A DNA stretch of 64,000 nt from Enterobacter oligotrophicus (GTDB taxonomy: Bacteria > Pseudomonadota > Gammaproteobacteria > Enterobacterales > Enterobacteriaceae): NCBI RefSeq assembly GCF_009176645.1, contig NZ_AP019007.1, positions 558,001-622,000 on the forward strand, written 5' to 3'. Positions 50,362 to 61,545 of the stretch are shown piece after piece. The stretch's first letter is position 1, and each line of letters starts with the position of its first letter. Under the pieces are notes generated by a model that had not been told where the DNA came from, ran no database searches, and worked only from the letters and a program-made list of their open reading frames with translations. Both the position numbers and the translations under genes were made by a program.

Positions 50362-52410
50362 TTATTTTGCCGGTGTCGGTTGCACGGCAGGCTTCTCTTT
50401 TTCCAGCTTCGCCAGGTCGAGCGCGATGTGGACCGTCTCATCAAGATACGGGTCCGGCTCCTGGTAATCTTTTGGCAGATCGTCCAGTTTTTTGAGCAGC
50501 GGCTTACCTTCACGTTTGAAGCGGTCGTTGATGCGCGCCAGACGCGTCGCGTCATCTTCGTTGTTCTCTTTCTCACGCTGAGCGTAGTTAAGAGAGACAA
50601 TATTCCGTTTTTCTTTCAGGGCATTGAAACGCGCAATGTCCTTCATGATGTACTGGAATTCCGGATCTTTCGCGATGCGCTCGTTATGGTCTTTCAGCAA
50701 CTCAGGGCCAAACGGGGTCATGTCGCCAGACTTCACAAATGTCGCGGCATTGATGCTGTCCCACGGCAATGCGTTATCTTCAAACTTCTCACCCGTTTCC
50801 GTCTCTTCGGTGCCCGTCGGCATCATGATGTCCGGCGTGACGCCTTTACGCTGCGTACTGCCGCCATTCACGCGGTAGAACTTCTGAATGGTGTACTGCA
50901 CGGAGCCGAGCGCAGGCCATTCCGGGCGCAGCATCTGATCGTAAATACGGTTCAGAGAGCGGTACTGCTGCACGGTGCCTTTACCAAACGTCGGTTCACC
51001 CACGATCAGCGCGCGGCCATAATCCTGCATTGCGGCAGCAAAAATTTCAGACGCGGAAGCACTGAAGCGATCCACTAATACCACCAGCGGACCTTTGTAG
51101 TAGACCACGCCATCGGTATCGGCATCTTCACGCACTTTACCGTTGTTATCACGCACCTGAACAACCGGGCCGGACGGGATAAACAGGCCAGAGAGTGAAA
51201 CCGCTTCAGTCAGCGCCCCACCACCGTTACTGCGCAAATCGATGATCACGCTGCTGACATTCTGCTTCTCAAGTTTCTGCAGTTGCACTTTCACATCGTC
51301 GGTCAGGCCAACGTAGAAGCCAGGAATATCCAGCACGCCGACCTTCTCTTTACCCACGGTTTTCACCGACATTTTCACCGCGCGGTCTTCAAGACGAATA
51401 CGCTCGCGGGTCAGGGTAACGATACGGGTTTTGGTGCCTTTACCGGCAGGCAGAATTTCCAGGCGAACTTTGCTGCCTTTCGGCCCTTTAATCAGCGCAA
51501 CCACGTCGTCAAGACGCCAGCCGATGACATCAACCATGCTCTGCCCGGTTTGACCCACACCCACAATGCGATCGCCTACGCTAATCGCTTTGCTTTTGGA
51601 TGCCGGGCCACCCGCCACCATGGAGTTGATCACGGTGTAATCATCGTCCATCTGCAGCACCGCACCGATACCTTCCAGAGACAGGCTCATTTCGGTATTA
51701 AACTGTTCGGTGTTGCGCGGAGAGAGATAGTTAGTATGCGGATCGATTTCGTGGGCAAACGCGGTCATCGCCAGTGAGAACACATCTTCACTGTTGGTCT
51801 GCGCCAGGCGACGAATAGCAAATTTGTAACGACGCGTCAGCGTGTCACGAATCTCTTTCTCATCTTTGCCGGTGAGCTTGAGGCTCAGTTGGTCGTATTT
51901 CACTTTTCCGTCCCACAGCGCATTCAGCTCGGCTTCATCTTTCGGCCAGGGCGCTTTGCTGCGGTCCAGATTAAAGGTGTCGTTGCCGGTGAAGTCCATT
52001 GGACGTTCCAGCACTTTCAGCGCGTATTGATAACGTTCAAAACGACGCTTTTGCGAAAGGTTGTACAGATCGTAAAACAGGTCAAGTTTACCGGAACGGA
52101 GTTCATCACCCACTTCGGTTTTACGTTTGGCGAACTGTTCAACATCGCTGGCCAGCAGCACGTTATGGCTGTAATCCAGCAAGTTCAGATAGCGGTCGAA
52201 AATTTTGGCCGAAAAGGCCTGATCGAGATCGAACTGACGATAGTGCGAACGAGTGAAGCGCGACGTCACGCGCTCGCTGACCGTCGCATGCTGAGTCTCT
52301 TCCTTTAAGACCGGAATTTGGTCAACACGCGTAATATCGTCCACTGCGAAAGCATGGCCTGTTATGGCAAACAGGCCCGCTAACGCGGTGAGCTTAAAAA
52401 AAGTGTTCAT
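50362..52410 (-). CDS. prc: Tail-specific (C-terminal processing) periplasmic protease
   Basis: 682 residues, identical length to E. coli Prc/Tsp. Signal peptide to ITGHAFA; N-terminal helical domain; PDZ (about 240-330, GIGAVLQMDDDYTVINSMVAGGPA); S41 protease domain with the nucleophile in DRFSASASEIF and the lysine in EPTFGKGTVQQ. Processes FtsI's C-terminus and degrades MepS with NlpI. Note that the PBP3-like protein in this window lacks the FtsI tail. ATG 52410 chosen for the signal peptide. 19 bp after proQ. Confidence 0.97.
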   Translation of the reverse strand: MNTFFKLTALAGLFAITGHAFAVDDITRVDQIPVLKEETQHATVSERVTSRFTRSHYRQFDLDQAFSAKIFDRYLNLLDYSHNVLLASDVEQFAKRKTEVGDELRSGKLDLFYDLYNLSQKRRFERYQYALKVLERPMDFTGNDTFNLDRSKAPWPKDEAELNALWDGKVKYDQLSLKLTGKDEKEIRDTLTRRYKFAIRRLAQTNSEDVFSLAMTAFAHEIDPHTNYLSPRNTEQFNTEMSLSLEGIGAVLQMDDDYTVINSMVAGGPASKSKAISVGDRIVGVGQTGQSMVDVIGWRLDDVVALIKGPKGSKVRLEILPAGKGTKTRIVTLTRERIRLEDRAVKMSVKTVGKEKVGVLDIPGFYVGLTDDVKVQLQKLEKQNVSSVIIDLRSNGGGALTEAVSLSGLFIPSGPVVQVRDNNGKVREDADTDGVVYYKGPLVVLVDRFSASASEIFAAAMQDYGRALIVGEPTFGKGTVQQYRSLNRIYDQMLRPEWPALGSVQYTIQKFYRVNGGSTQRKGVTPDIMMPTGTEETETGEKFEDNALPWDSINAATFVKSGDMTPFGPELLKDHNERIAKDPEFQYIMKDIARFNALKEKRNIVSLNYAQREKENNEDDATRLARINDRFKREGKPLLKKLDDLPKDYQEPDPYLDETVHIALDLAKLEKEKPAVQPTPAK

Positions 52411-52429
52411 GCCAGGCTTGGCCTCCGTT

Positions 52430-53116
52430 TCAGAACAACAAGTGTTCTGCGCGTACAATCATTGACATACCAGAAGTCAGCTGTACACGAACGCCATCTT
52501 TGGTGATTTCCAGTACGGTGGCGTCCATCGCATTGTTACCCGCCTTGACCTTCAGTGTCTGGCCTACGCTCAGCGCAGTGATGTCAGAAACCGGAGTATG
52601 GCGCGGCTCCTCACGTGGCGCACGCGGAGCTTTAGCGGCTGGTTTGTCAGCACGCGGTTTGCGATCGTTATTCTCATTGCGACGCTGCGCAGGACGCGGT
52701 TTACGTTCACGACGTGGCGCGTCTTCCTGGCCATTTGCCGCTGCAGCTTCGCGTTTTTTCGCTTGCTGTTCAGCGCGTTGCGCCTGAACGCGCGCTTTGG
52801 CTTCTTCCAGCTGCTTGCGAGCGTGCTCTACGTGCTGCTCATCCAGCTCACCACATGGGTTGCCGTCGAGATCGACACGGGTCGCGCCCGGTTTAATACC
52901 GTACAGGTAACGCCAGCTCGAAGTATAAAGACGTAAGGCAGAGCGAAGCTGAGTTTTGCTGAGGTTCATCTCCCCCTCAACGCGCGCGACCAGATCCTGA
53001 AAAATACCGACTTTCAGGGGACGAGCCTCACCTTCAGCGCTGAAGCACTGTGGGAAACGCTCGGCCAGAAATGCGATAACTTCTTTACTGCTATTCAACT
53101 TAGGTTGATTTTCCAT
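52430..53116 (-). CDS. proQ: RNA chaperone ProQ
   Basis: 228-residue global RNA-binding protein (232 in E. coli). FinO domain (about 1-119), basic Ala/Arg/Lys-rich linker (about 120-175; [20 protein letters not shown] region onward), C-terminal Tudor-like domain ([15 protein letters not shown]...). Upstream of prc in the same operon. Confidence 0.97.
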   Translation of the reverse strand: MENQPKLNSSKEVIAFLAERFPQCFSAEGEARPLKVGIFQDLVARVEGEMNLSKTQLRSALRLYTSSWRYLYGIKPGATRVDLDGNPCGELDEQHVEHARKQLEEAKARVQAQRAEQQAKKREAAAANGQEDAPRRERKPRPAQRRNENNDRKPRADKPAAKAPRAPREEPRHTPVSDITALSVGQTLKVKAGNNAMDATVLEITKDGVRVQLTSGMSMIVRAEHLLF

Positions 53117-53212
53117 GAAATTTCCTGATTACAACGGACGTTGCCAACAAGCGCAGGCATGAACAGGCGACATTATAATGACGCTATCAGTAAATGCTAC
53201 GTTATCCGTTGA

Positions 53213-53710
53213 TTATCCTGCGACGCTCGCAAAGAATTTTTGATAATCGGTTGCTGCCAGAACATTTTCCAGATTTGCCACCAGCTCGCGCAACCCTTGT
53301 TCGTCCTCGGCTGTAAAGCGACTGAAGTCTGTACTGTCGATATCCAGAACGCCAATAATCTGATTTTTTACCACCAGAGGCAGTACGATTTCAGAATTGC
53401 TGGAGGCATCGCACGCAATGTGTCCATCAAAGGCGTGAACATCTTCTACACGCTGAACCTCGTTTGTGGCAACCGCAGTACCACACACGCCGCGACCTAC
53501 AGGAATACGCACGCAGGCGATTTTCCCCTGGAATGGCCCGAGCACCAGTGTGTCACCTTCGAGAAGGTAAAAACCAGCCCAGTTCACACCGGAGAGACGT
53601 TCAAACAGTAATGCACTTGTATTTGCCAGAGTGGCTAAGAAGCTGGTTTCACCTGCCATCAATGCCTGAAAATCGCGATTAAGATCCGCGTAGAATTCTG
53701 TTTTGTTCAT
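53213..53710 (-). CDS. msrC: Free methionine-(R)-sulfoxide reductase
   Basis: 165-residue GAF-fold enzyme reducing free Met-R-O. The three redox cysteines are at positions 66, 76 and 100 (CVRIPVGRGVCGTAVA; HIACDASS), equivalent to C84, C94 and C118 in E. coli numbering. Divergent from letA. Confidence 0.95.
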   Translation of the reverse strand: MNKTEFYADLNRDFQALMAGETSFLATLANTSALLFERLSGVNWAGFYLLEGDTLVLGPFQGKIACVRIPVGRGVCGTAVATNEVQRVEDVHAFDGHIACDASSNSEIVLPLVVKNQIIGVLDIDSTDFSRFTAEDEQGLRELVANLENVLAATDYQKFFASVAG

Positions 53711-53842
53711 TATTCAATCACTTAGTTGTCTAACAAATTTACCGCTTTGCCTATTAAAATAAGCATTAAATGCGCTCATGCTCAAGGTGAATCAATTCAT
53801 GAGTTACTATAACATTCAACAATACTTATCTGTGCGCGACTC

Positions 53843-55126
53843 ATGGCTCTAAAAACACCCAAAATTACGCCGACACGAAAGATCACCGTCCATGCGGTAA
53901 GCGAATCGTTGCCTCGTGCACATTATCAGCGTTGCCCTCAGTGCGATACGCTTTTTATGTTGCCGAAGATGAAATCGCACCAAAGTGCCTTTTGCCCTCG
54001 CTGTGATGCCAAAATCCGCGACGGGCGCGACTGGTCTTTAACGCGACTCGCGGCCATGGCGGTGACGATGCTGCTGCTGATGCCGTTTGCGTGGAGCGAG
54101 CCGCTGCTGAAGCTCTATCTTCTCGGTGTCCGTATCGATGCCAACGTGCTGCAGGGGATCTGGCAGATGACACGTCAGGGCGATCCGCTCACCGCCGCGA
54201 TGGTGCTGTTTTGCACCGTCGGTGCGCCGCTGGTGTTGGTTGCCGCCATCGCCTATCTGTGGTTTGGCAATATTCTGGGGATGAACCTGCGCCCTGTCCT
54301 GCTGATGCTGGATAAACTCAAAGAGTGGGTGATGCTGGACATCTACCTCGTCGGCGTGGGTGTCGCCTCGATTAAAGTCCAGGATTACGCCTTTTTGCAG
54401 CCAGGTATTGGCCTGTTCGCCTTTATCTCGCTGGTGCTGCTGAGCATCCTGACGCTCATCCACCTCAATGTGGAACAGCTTTGGGAGCGCTTTTACCCGC
54501 AGCGCCCTGCCACACGGCCCGATGAAAACCTGCGCGTCTGCCTGGGCTGCCATTATACCGGGCTGCCTGACGCCCGTGGACGCTGTCCACGCTGCCATAT
54601 CCCGTTAAGGCTACGTCGCAACAACAGTCTGCAAAAATGCTGGGCGGCGCTGATTGCCTCAATGGTATTTCTGATCCCCGCCAATATGCTGCCGATTTCC
54701 ATTATTTATGTGAACGGAGGCCGCCAGGAAGATACTATCCTTTCAGGTATTATCTCCCTCGCCCACAGTAACGTGGCTGTGGCGGCGATTGTTTTTATCG
54801 CCAGTATTCTGGTGCCATTTACCAAGGTGGTGGTGATGTTTACGCTACTCATCAGCATCCACTTCAAATGCGAGCAGGGCTTACGCACCCGTATTCTGCT
54901 CCTGCGATTCGTCACCTGGATTGGTCGTTGGTCGATGTTGGATCTGTTCGTGATTTCGTTGATGATGTCACTCATCAATCGCGATCAGTTGCTTGCTTTT
55001 ACAATGGGACCCGCAGCTTTTTATTTCGGCTCTGCGGTGATATTGACTATTCTTGCAGTGGAATGGCTGGACAGCCGCTTACTTTGGGACGCACATGAGT
55101 CAGGAAACGCCCGCTTCGCCGACTGA
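53843..55126 (+). CDS. letA: Lipid transport system protein LetA (PqiA-like)
   Basis: 427-residue inner-membrane partner of LetB. Two zinc ribbons ([15 protein letters not shown] and [17 protein letters not shown]), each followed by a four-TM PqiA domain. Likely energises or loads phospholipid transfer through LetB. 3' end overlaps letB by 32 nt, showing translational coupling. Confidence 0.95.
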   Translation: MALKTPKITPTRKITVHAVSESLPRAHYQRCPQCDTLFMLPKMKSHQSAFCPRCDAKIRDGRDWSLTRLAAMAVTMLLLMPFAWSEPLLKLYLLGVRIDANVLQGIWQMTRQGDPLTAAMVLFCTVGAPLVLVAAIAYLWFGNILGMNLRPVLLMLDKLKEWVMLDIYLVGVGVASIKVQDYAFLQPGIGLFAFISLVLLSILTLIHLNVEQLWERFYPQRPATRPDENLRVCLGCHYTGLPDARGRCPRCHIPLRLRRNNSLQKCWAALIASMVFLIPANMLPISIIYVNGGRQEDTILSGIISLAHSNVAVAAIVFIASILVPFTKVVVMFTLLISIHFKCEQGLRTRILLLRFVTWIGRWSMLDLFVISLMMSLINRDQLLAFTMGPAAFYFGSAVILTILAVEWLDSRLLWDAHESGNARFAD

Positions 55127-57728
55127 AGCGAGAATTAAAACAAAACGCCGCATTTCGCCATTCTGGTTGCTGCCTGTCATCGCGCTGATGATTGCAGGCT
55201 GGCTTATCTGGACGAGCTATGAAGATCGCGGAAGTACCATCACCATCGATTTCCAGTCTGCCGACGGTATTGTCGCAGGGCGCACGCCTGTGCGTTTCCA
55301 GGGCGTTGAAGTCGGTACGGTTCAGGATATTACGCTCGGAAAAGGACTGAATAAAATTCAGGTTCGGGCCAGCATTAAGTCCGATATGCAGGACGCGCTC
55401 CGCAGCGAAACTCAGTTCTGGCTGGTGACGCCGAAAGCCTCGCTCGCAGGCGTTTCAGGGCTGGATGCGCTGGTAGGCGGGAACTATATCGGCATGATGC
55501 CGGGCAAAGGTGAGCCGCAGGATCACTTCGTTGCGCTGGATACGCAGCCGAAATACCGGCTTAACAACGGGGATTTGATGATCCACCTACAAGCTCCGGA
55601 TTTAGGTTCACTGAACAGTGGTTCGCTGGTTTATTACCGTAAAATCCCGGTCGGCCGCGTTTACGATTACGCCATTAATCCCAACAAACAGGGCGTGACC
55701 ATTGATGTCCTGATTGAGCGACGTTTTACCAATCTGGTGAAAAAAGGCAGCCGGTTCTGGAACGTCTCTGGCGTGGACGCCGATGTCAGCCTGAGCGGAG
55801 CAAAGGTGAAACTTGAGAGTCTGGCGGCGCTGGTTAATGGCGCTATTGCCTTTGATTCCCCGGAAAACTCAAGCCCTGCCAAAGCCGATGATACGTTCGG
55901 ACTGTATGCCGATCTGGCGCACAGCCAGCGAGGCGTGATCGTCAAACTGGCTCTGCCGGATGCAAAAGGGTTAAAAGCGGGCTCAACGCCATTGATGTAT
56001 CAGGGCTTACAGGTTGGTCAGCTCACCAAAATGACGCTCAACCCTGGCGGCTCTGTTACCGGTGAGATGACGGTCGACCCGAGCGTGGTCGATCTTCTGC
56101 GTGAGAAAACGCGTATCGAAATGCGCAGCCCGAAGCTGTCGCTGAGCGATGCCAGTATCAGCAGCCTGCTCACAGGCAGCACCTTTGAGCTGATTCCCGG
56201 TGAAGGTCAGCCGAGCAATAATTTTGTCGTCGCCCCGGCAGACAAAGCGCTTCTGCAAAAGCCAGGCGTCGTAACGGTGACGCTGAATGCGCCAGAAAGT
56301 TACGGCATTGAAGCCGGTCAGCCGCTGATCTTACACGGCGTGCAGGTCGGCCAGATACTGGAGCGCAAGCTGTCGGAAAAGGGTGTTTCCTTCTCTGCCG
56401 CCATTGATCCGCAGTACAGCGATCTGGTTCATGGTGACAGTAAATTTGTGGTTAACAGCCGCGTCGATGTGAAAGTCGGGCTGGATGGTGTGGAGTTCCT
56501 CGGGGCCAGCGCCAGCGAGTGGGTAAACGGTGGCGTCCGCATTCTGCCGGGCAACAAAGGCCCCCTGCGCGAAAGCTACCCGCTGTATGCCAATCTGGAC
56601 AAAGCGATTGAAAACAGCCTGAGCGACATGCCGACCACCACGCTGACATTAACCGCCGAAACGCTGCCTGATGTCCAGGCCGGTTCCGTCGTGCTCTATC
56701 GTAAGTTTGAGGTCGGGGAAGTGATCGCCGTTCGCCCACGCGCGGACGCGTTTGATATCGAACTGCATATCAAACCGGAATATCGCAAGCTGCTGACGCC
56801 AAACAGCGTGTTCTGGGCTGAAGGTGGCGCGAAGGTGCAACTTAACGGCAGCGGCCTGACCGTACAGGCGTCCCCCTTCTCCCGTGCGCTGCGCGGCGCG
56901 ATTAGCTTCGATAACCTGACCGGTGCGGGCGGCAATATGCGCAAGGGTGACAAGCGTATTCTCTTCCCGTCTGAAACTGCGGCACGTGCCGTGGGCGGAC
57001 AGATCACCCTGCATGCTTTCGATGCGGGCAAACTGTCCGAAGGGATGCCTATCCGCTACCTCGGCATTGATATCGGGCAGATCCAGAAGCTGACGCTAAT
57101 CACGTCGCGCAACGAAGTGCAGGCCACCGCCGTGCTCTACCCGGAATATGTGCAGACGTTTGCCCGCGCAGGCTCGCGCTTCTCCGTGGTAACACCGCAA
57201 ATTTCTGCCGCAGGCGTTGAGCATCTCGACACAATTTTGCAGCCATACATTAACGTTGAACCTGGGCGTGGTAATGCCCGTCGTGACTTTGAACTTCAGG
57301 AAGCGACGATTACCGACTCTCGCTATCTGGATGGCCTGAGCATTGTGGTGGAGGTCCCGGAAGCGGGAGGCCTCGCCATCGGCACGCCGGTCCTGTTCCG
57401 TGGCATTGAGGTGGGGACGGTAACGGGCCTGACGCTGGGCACGCTGTCCGACCGCGTGATGGTGGGGCTGCGTATCAGCGAGCGTTACCAGCATCTGGTG
57501 CGGAACAATTCCGTATTCTGGCTGGCGTCAGGCTACTCACTGGACTTCGGCCTGACTGGGGGCGTCGTGAAAACCGGTACGTTCAACCAGTTTATTCGCG
57601 GTGGTATCGCCTTTGCGACGCCTCCGGGCACACCGCTGGCACCAAAAGCACAGCCGGGTAAACACTTCCTGCTGCTGGAAAGCGAACCGAAAGAGTGGCG
57701 CGAGTGGGGAACCGCACTGCCACGTTAA
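55095..57728 (+). CDS. letB: Lipid transport MCE protein LetB
   Basis: 877 residues, as in E. coli. One N-terminal TM ([16 protein letters not shown]) and seven tandem MCE domains starting near residue 45 with repeated (V/L)[14 protein letters not shown] segments ([60 protein letters not shown]). It forms a stacked hexameric tube carrying lipids across the periplasm. Confidence 0.97.
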   Translation: MSQETPASPTEARIKTKRRISPFWLLPVIALMIAGWLIWTSYEDRGSTITIDFQSADGIVAGRTPVRFQGVEVGTVQDITLGKGLNKIQVRASIKSDMQDALRSETQFWLVTPKASLAGVSGLDALVGGNYIGMMPGKGEPQDHFVALDTQPKYRLNNGDLMIHLQAPDLGSLNSGSLVYYRKIPVGRVYDYAINPNKQGVTIDVLIERRFTNLVKKGSRFWNVSGVDADVSLSGAKVKLESLAALVNGAIAFDSPENSSPAKADDTFGLYADLAHSQRGVIVKLALPDAKGLKAGSTPLMYQGLQVGQLTKMTLNPGGSVTGEMTVDPSVVDLLREKTRIEMRSPKLSLSDASISSLLTGSTFELIPGEGQPSNNFVVAPADKALLQKPGVVTVTLNAPESYGIEAGQPLILHGVQVGQILERKLSEKGVSFSAAIDPQYSDLVHGDSKFVVNSRVDVKVGLDGVEFLGASASEWVNGGVRILPGNKGPLRESYPLYANLDKAIENSLSDMPTTTLTLTAETLPDVQAGSVVLYRKFEVGEVIAVRPRADAFDIELHIKPEYRKLLTPNSVFWAEGGAKVQLNGSGLTVQASPFSRALRGAISFDNLTGAGGNMRKGDKRILFPSETAARAVGGQITLHAFDAGKLSEGMPIRYLGIDIGQIQKLTLITSRNEVQATAVLYPEYVQTFARAGSRFSVVTPQISAAGVEHLDTILQPYINVEPGRGNARRDFELQEATITDSRYLDGLSIVVEVPEAGGLAIGTPVLFRGIEVGTVTGLTLGTLSDRVMVGLRISERYQHLVRNNSVFWLASGYSLDFGLTGGVVKTGTFNQFIRGGIAFATPPGTPLAPKAQPGKHFLLLESEPKEWREWGTALPR

Positions 57729-57732
57729 TATC

Positions 57733-57764
57733 AAAGGCTCCGGTGTCACCGCACCGGAGCCTTT
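57733..57764 (+). terminator. Terminator of letAB
   Basis: Perfect 13-bp stem AAAGGCTCCGGTG / CACCGGAGCCTTT with a 6-nt loop; lies 4 bp past letB and 40 bp before rsmF. Confidence 0.85.
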
Positions 57765-57805
57765 ATGCTACACTGCGCGTCTGAATTTTTCCGTGTGGTG
57801 TCTCC

Positions 57806-59248
57806 GTGGCTCAAAACTCCGTATTTCTTCCTGAACAATTCCTGGCGCAGATGCGCAAGGCGCTTCCTGCTCATCTCTCATTCGACGATTTTATCGCGGC
57901 CTGTCAGCGTCCGTTACGTCGCAGTATCCGCGTTAACACGCTGAAAATCAGCGTGGCCGATTTTCTGACGCTGGTATCACCATACCACTGGCAGCTAACG
58001 CCGGTTCCCTGGTGCGAAGAGGGTTTCTGGATCGAACGGGATGATGAAGAAACGCTGCCACTGGGCAGCACTGCGGAGCATTTGAGCGGGCTGTTTTATA
58101 TTCAGGAAGCCAGTTCCATGCTGCCGGTTGCCGCACTGTTTGCGGAGGGCAATACGCCCGAGCGGGTGATGGATGTTGCCGCTGCACCAGGCTCCAAAAC
58201 CACCCAGATTGCCGCGAAGATGGGGAACCGTGGCGCTATTCTCGCCAACGAGTTTTCTGCCAGCCGCGTTAAGGTTCTGCACGCCAATATCAGCCGTTGC
58301 GGGCTGCATAATGTGGCCCTCACGCACTTTGACGGGCGGGTGTTTGGTGCCGCTTTACCGGAGGCCTTTGACGCTATCCTGCTGGACGCCCCCTGCTCCG
58401 GCGAAGGGGTGGTACGGAAAGATCCCGACGCATTAAAAAACTGGTCCGTTGAGAGCAACCTTGAGATCGCCGCCACGCAGCGGGAACTGCTCGACAGTGC
58501 GTTCCATGCCCTTCGCCCCGGCGGGACGCTGGTCTATTCCACCTGCACGCTGAATCGCGACGAGAATGAAGATGTCTGTCTCTGGCTGAAGGCGCAATAC
58601 CCGGAGGCCGTCGAATTTCTGCCGCTGGAGGGCTTATTCGCCTCCGCCAGAGAGGCCATCACGCCTGAAGGTTTCCTGCACGTTTTCCCGCAGATTTATG
58701 ACTGTGAAGGTTTTTTCGTTGCTCGCCTGCGGAAAACCCACGCAATCGCCCCCCTGCCTGCTCCTGCATTCAAGGTAGGCAATTTCCCGTTCGCACCGCT
58801 CAAAGGCCGCGAAGCGGCGCAAGCGGAAGCGGCCGCCAGCAAGGTCGGGCTGGTCTGGGACGAGAGCCTGCGCCTGTGGATGCGCGATAAAGAAATCTGG
58901 CTTTTCCCGACTCACATCGAGCCACTGATTGGCAAAGTCCGTTTCTCGCGGCTGGGCATTCGCCTCGCGGAAGTCCATAACAAAGGCTATCGCTGGCAGC
59001 ACGAAGCGGTTATTGCGCTGGCCGGAAGTGAAAATACCTTTGCCCTGACGCATCAGGAAGCCGAAGAATGGTATCGCGGCCGCGATGTTTATCCGGAAAA
59101 CGCCCCGTCTCAAGATGAGGTTATCGTGACATATCAGGGATATCCGTTAGGACTTGCGAAAAAGGTAGGCTCCCGCCTGAAAAATAGCTATCCGCGAGAG
59201 TTAGTGCGCGACGGGCGTCTGTTTACCGGTAACGATCTCACCGCCTGA
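57806..59248 (+). CDS. rsmF: 16S rRNA (cytosine1407-C5)-methyltransferase
   Basis: 480-residue RNA m5C methyltransferase. SAM site [14 protein letters not shown]; the two cysteines are in [12 protein letters not shown] and [13 protein letters not shown]-terminal PUA-like domain follows. GTG start after the letB terminator. Confidence 0.96.
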   Translation: MAQNSVFLPEQFLAQMRKALPAHLSFDDFIAACQRPLRRSIRVNTLKISVADFLTLVSPYHWQLTPVPWCEEGFWIERDDEETLPLGSTAEHLSGLFYIQEASSMLPVAALFAEGNTPERVMDVAAAPGSKTTQIAAKMGNRGAILANEFSASRVKVLHANISRCGLHNVALTHFDGRVFGAALPEAFDAILLDAPCSGEGVVRKDPDALKNWSVESNLEIAATQRELLDSAFHALRPGGTLVYSTCTLNRDENEDVCLWLKAQYPEAVEFLPLEGLFASAREAITPEGFLHVFPQIYDCEGFFVARLRKTHAIAPLPAPAFKVGNFPFAPLKGREAAQAEAAASKVGLVWDESLRLWMRDKEIWLFPTHIEPLIGKVRFSRLGIRLAEVHNKGYRWQHEAVIALAGSENTFALTHQEAEEWYRGRDVYPENAPSQDEVIVTYQGYPLGLAKKVGSRLKNSYPRELVRDGRLFTGNDLTA

Positions 59249-59354
59249 AAAAAAACGCACTTTTTTACTGGCGAATTTGCTCTCCTTGTCTAGGCTAAAA
59301 AATGGACGGCCTAACTGGTCATACCAGAATTTTAACCCAAACCCGGAGAGCAAT

Positions 59355-59594
59355 ATGACGAAAACCAGCGTGCGTATTGGCGCTTTTGAGATCGACGACG
59401 CAGAACTGCGCGGCGAAGCTCAGGGCGATCGAACGTTAAGTATTCCCTGCAAATCCGACCCGGATTTGTGCATGCAACTCGATGCCTGGGATGCAGACAC
59501 CAGCGTTCCAGCAATTCTTGATGGTGAACATTCCGTCCTTTACCGTGAGCATTACGATAGTAAAACCGATGCCTGGGTCTTGCGTCTTGCCTGA
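59355..59594 (+). CDS. yebV: DUF1480 family protein YebV
   Basis: 79-residue acidic cytoplasmic protein (TSVRIGAFEIDDAELRGE; ends DSKTDAWVLRLA). Function unknown. ATG 59355 follows CCGGAGAG. E. coli has a second small gene, yebW, next; here only a terminator follows. Confidence 0.92.
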   Translation: MTKTSVRIGAFEIDDAELRGEAQGDRTLSIPCKSDPDLCMQLDAWDADTSVPAILDGEHSVLYREHYDSKTDAWVLRLA

Positions 59595-59602
59595 CCAGAG
59601 AG

Positions 59603-59626
59603 AACCCGCCCGAAGGCGGGTTATTT
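59603..59626. terminator. Terminator between yebV and pphA
   Basis: AACCCGCC-CGAA-GGCGGGTT followed by ATTTATTA; between converging genes. Confidence 0.75.
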
Positions 59627-59627
59627 A

Positions 59628-60272
59628 TTACTGGAGTTGAACAAGCGTCAGCACACCGCCGAACACCGCCCCGGTATCGATATAGTGCAGATTATTGAAG
59701 TCATAACGTCGTTCAATAGGCGTATGACCGAACCAGAAGTGATCCGCTCCGGTTATTCCCTGCCCCTTCCCGGCCATCAATCCCATCAGCCGATCGCGAT
59801 CCCACAGCACACGCTGGGCGCTCACCGGTTTGTTCCAGACATACTCCGGTGCGGGATAATCCGCATGAGCAATCACATTCAGGCCGTTTGCACAGGTCGT
59901 CTCGATAATATGCGGTAAGGCCCGGCACTCTTCGAGTAGCTTCAGCGCCAGTTTTTGTTGTTCGCTATCAAGCCTCGCAAACCAAATACCGCCATTGATT
60001 GTCCAGAGGGCAAAATCATTATATTGAAGCGCATCCAACGCCATTTGTTCATGATTACCTCGTACTGCGCAAAACCATTTTTCATGCATAAGCTGTAAAC
60101 ATTTCACGCTGTCCGGACCGCGATCGATAATATCCCCGACGGAGATCAGCAGATCTTCATAAGGATTAAAATGACGACGCTTCAGTTCGTCCATAAGCGC
60201 TTGATAGCAGCCATGTATATCGCTCACAACCCAGACATGACGCCAGTGTTCACCGTCGATTCGCTGATACAT
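59628..60272 (-). CDS. pphA: Serine/threonine protein phosphatase PphA
   Basis: 214-residue PPP-family metallophosphatase (218 in E. coli). Metal-site motifs SDIHGCY, GDIIDRGPDS and RGNHEQM, then HADYP and FGHTP, are all intact; the first is SDIHG where E. coli has GDIHG. In E. coli it is induced by misfolded periplasmic protein. ATG 60272 has GGAGG upstream. A PhoP-box-like repeat lies about 70 bp upstream. Confidence 0.93.
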   Translation of the reverse strand: MYQRIDGEHWRHVWVVSDIHGCYQALMDELKRRHFNPYEDLLISVGDIIDRGPDSVKCLQLMHEKWFCAVRGNHEQMALDALQYNDFALWTINGGIWFARLDSEQQKLALKLLEECRALPHIIETTCANGLNVIAHADYPAPEYVWNKPVSAQRVLWDRDRLMGLMAGKGQGITGADHFWFGHTPIERRYDFNNLHYIDTGAVFGGVLTLVQLQ

Positions 60273-60339
60273 AACGCCTCCTTTAAAAAGTATAGCTGCA
60301 CCCGAAAATGACACCAGACGCGTATTGATTTCACAAAGC

Positions 60340-60366
60340 CAAACAAACGGTAAACCAACCGCAAAT
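60340..60366. promoter_or_regulatory. PhoP-box-like repeats between pphA and the virK-type gene
   Basis: On the minus strand GGTTTA-CCGTT-TGTTTG (60340-60356) matches 11 of 12 positions of the PhoP box (T/G)GTTTA-N5-(T/G)GTTTA. A third ATTTG half-site continues the 11-bp period (60362-60366). A TCAATA hexamer 11 nt on could be a -10 facing pphA; the reversed orientation could serve the VirK-type gene. Confidence 0.45.
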
Positions 60367-60440
60367 AAAGATCTCCGCGGTATTAATCCGTTTTTTCCTG
60401 CCCTTTAGAATAAGAGGTGAAAATAACAAGAGGTCTTCAC

Positions 60441-61382
60441 GTGTCAAATACACACCTGCAAAACGATGTGCTGTATCCGCATCGCACCAATATCATTTCC
60501 GGTCTGGTGAAAGGAAAGCTCATTCCGGGCCCCATCTGGCAGAAACGCGATTACCGGCTGAAGTTTCTTTTACGTTCGCTTCTGTTCTGGTCTTCCACCC
60601 ATCGCATGCTGGATGCCCTCTCGGGCCGTGATGATTTCGACCGTCTGCTGGCCTCTCAAATCACCCTGCCGAGCAAAACCCATCGCCAGTACCTGATGCG
60701 TGGCCTGCACGCCAGCGATCGTGCGGACGCTATCATTAGCCACTATCACTGGATCGATGGCCTGAAAGACGCCGTCCTCGCCCATGCGCTGACGAGCCCA
60801 CAAGAGCAGTCGGTTGTGCAATTTCAGGCGAAAAACGACGTTATCTATACTGTCAACGCGTCTTCCGCCCGAAAAGCCGAACGCGAAGGCGAAAGCACCC
60901 TGTGGCTGCGAGATAACGATAACACGCTGCTTGCAAGCCTGACCTTTAGCGTTGCCCGCAGCAACGGGCAGTCCGTGCTGGTGATTGGCGGCCTTCAGGG
61001 TCCACGACGCAATGTCTCTCGTGACGTGATTAAGCATGCAACACGTGCCTGTCACGGTCTGTTCCCCAAGCGCGTGCTGATGGAAGTGCTTTTTCAACTG
61101 GCGACCCACTCCCGCATCCATGCCATTTTTGCCGTCAGCGACGAAGGCCACGTTTTCCGCGCATTGCGTTACCGGCTGAGCAAAGGCCGTCATTTCCATG
61201 CCAGCTACGATGAATTCTGGGACTCGCTTGACGGTAAAAAGCTCTCGAATTTTTGCTGGCAGTTGCCCCTGCAGATGGAACGTAAATCCCTCGACGAGAT
61301 TGCCAGTAAAAAACGGGCTGAATACCGTCGCCGCTTCGCACTGCTTGATGAAATTGAAGCGTCAGTAAAATCACGCTTTTAA
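60441..61382 (+). CDS. VirK/YbjX family (DUF535) protein
   Basis: 313-residue protein of the VirK/YbjX family, basic overall, no signal peptide. Conserved core: FLLRSLLFW near the N-terminus, VLVIGGLQGPRR, then FPKRVLMEVLFQLA and FAVSDEGHVFR. Salmonella VirK is PhoP-regulated and helps resist antimicrobial peptides; the biochemical role is unknown. GTG 60441 with AGAGG 7 nt upstream is preferred over GTG 60417. E. coli K-12 has no gene here, so it is an accessory insertion between pphA and sdsR. Confidence 0.85.
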   Translation: MSNTHLQNDVLYPHRTNIISGLVKGKLIPGPIWQKRDYRLKFLLRSLLFWSSTHRMLDALSGRDDFDRLLASQITLPSKTHRQYLMRGLHASDRADAIISHYHWIDGLKDAVLAHALTSPQEQSVVQFQAKNDVIYTVNASSARKAEREGESTLWLRDNDNTLLASLTFSVARSNGQSVLVIGGLQGPRRNVSRDVIKHATRACHGLFPKRVLMEVLFQLATHSRIHAIFAVSDEGHVFRALRYRLSKGRHFHASYDEFWDSLDGKKLSNFCWQLPLQMERKSLDEIASKKRAEYRRRFALLDEIEASVKSRF

Positions 61383-61545
61383 GCTCACTGACGCCTTTCG
61401 CTAACTACGCACAAGAATTTAACAAAACAGTCAAAAAGGGCTGGACTTTCGCCCGCTGTAGTGTGGTATGGTTGAAGCAGTTGCACAGGAAGTGTACGCT
61501 CTGCGAAAGTCGATTAGTGGATTTTATCGTTTACTTTTATGCAGA

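Noticed and set aside
60417..60440. GTG 60417 as start of the VirK-family gene
   Set aside because: No ribosome site at usable distance; AGAGG at about 60429-60433 is correctly spaced for GTG 60441.
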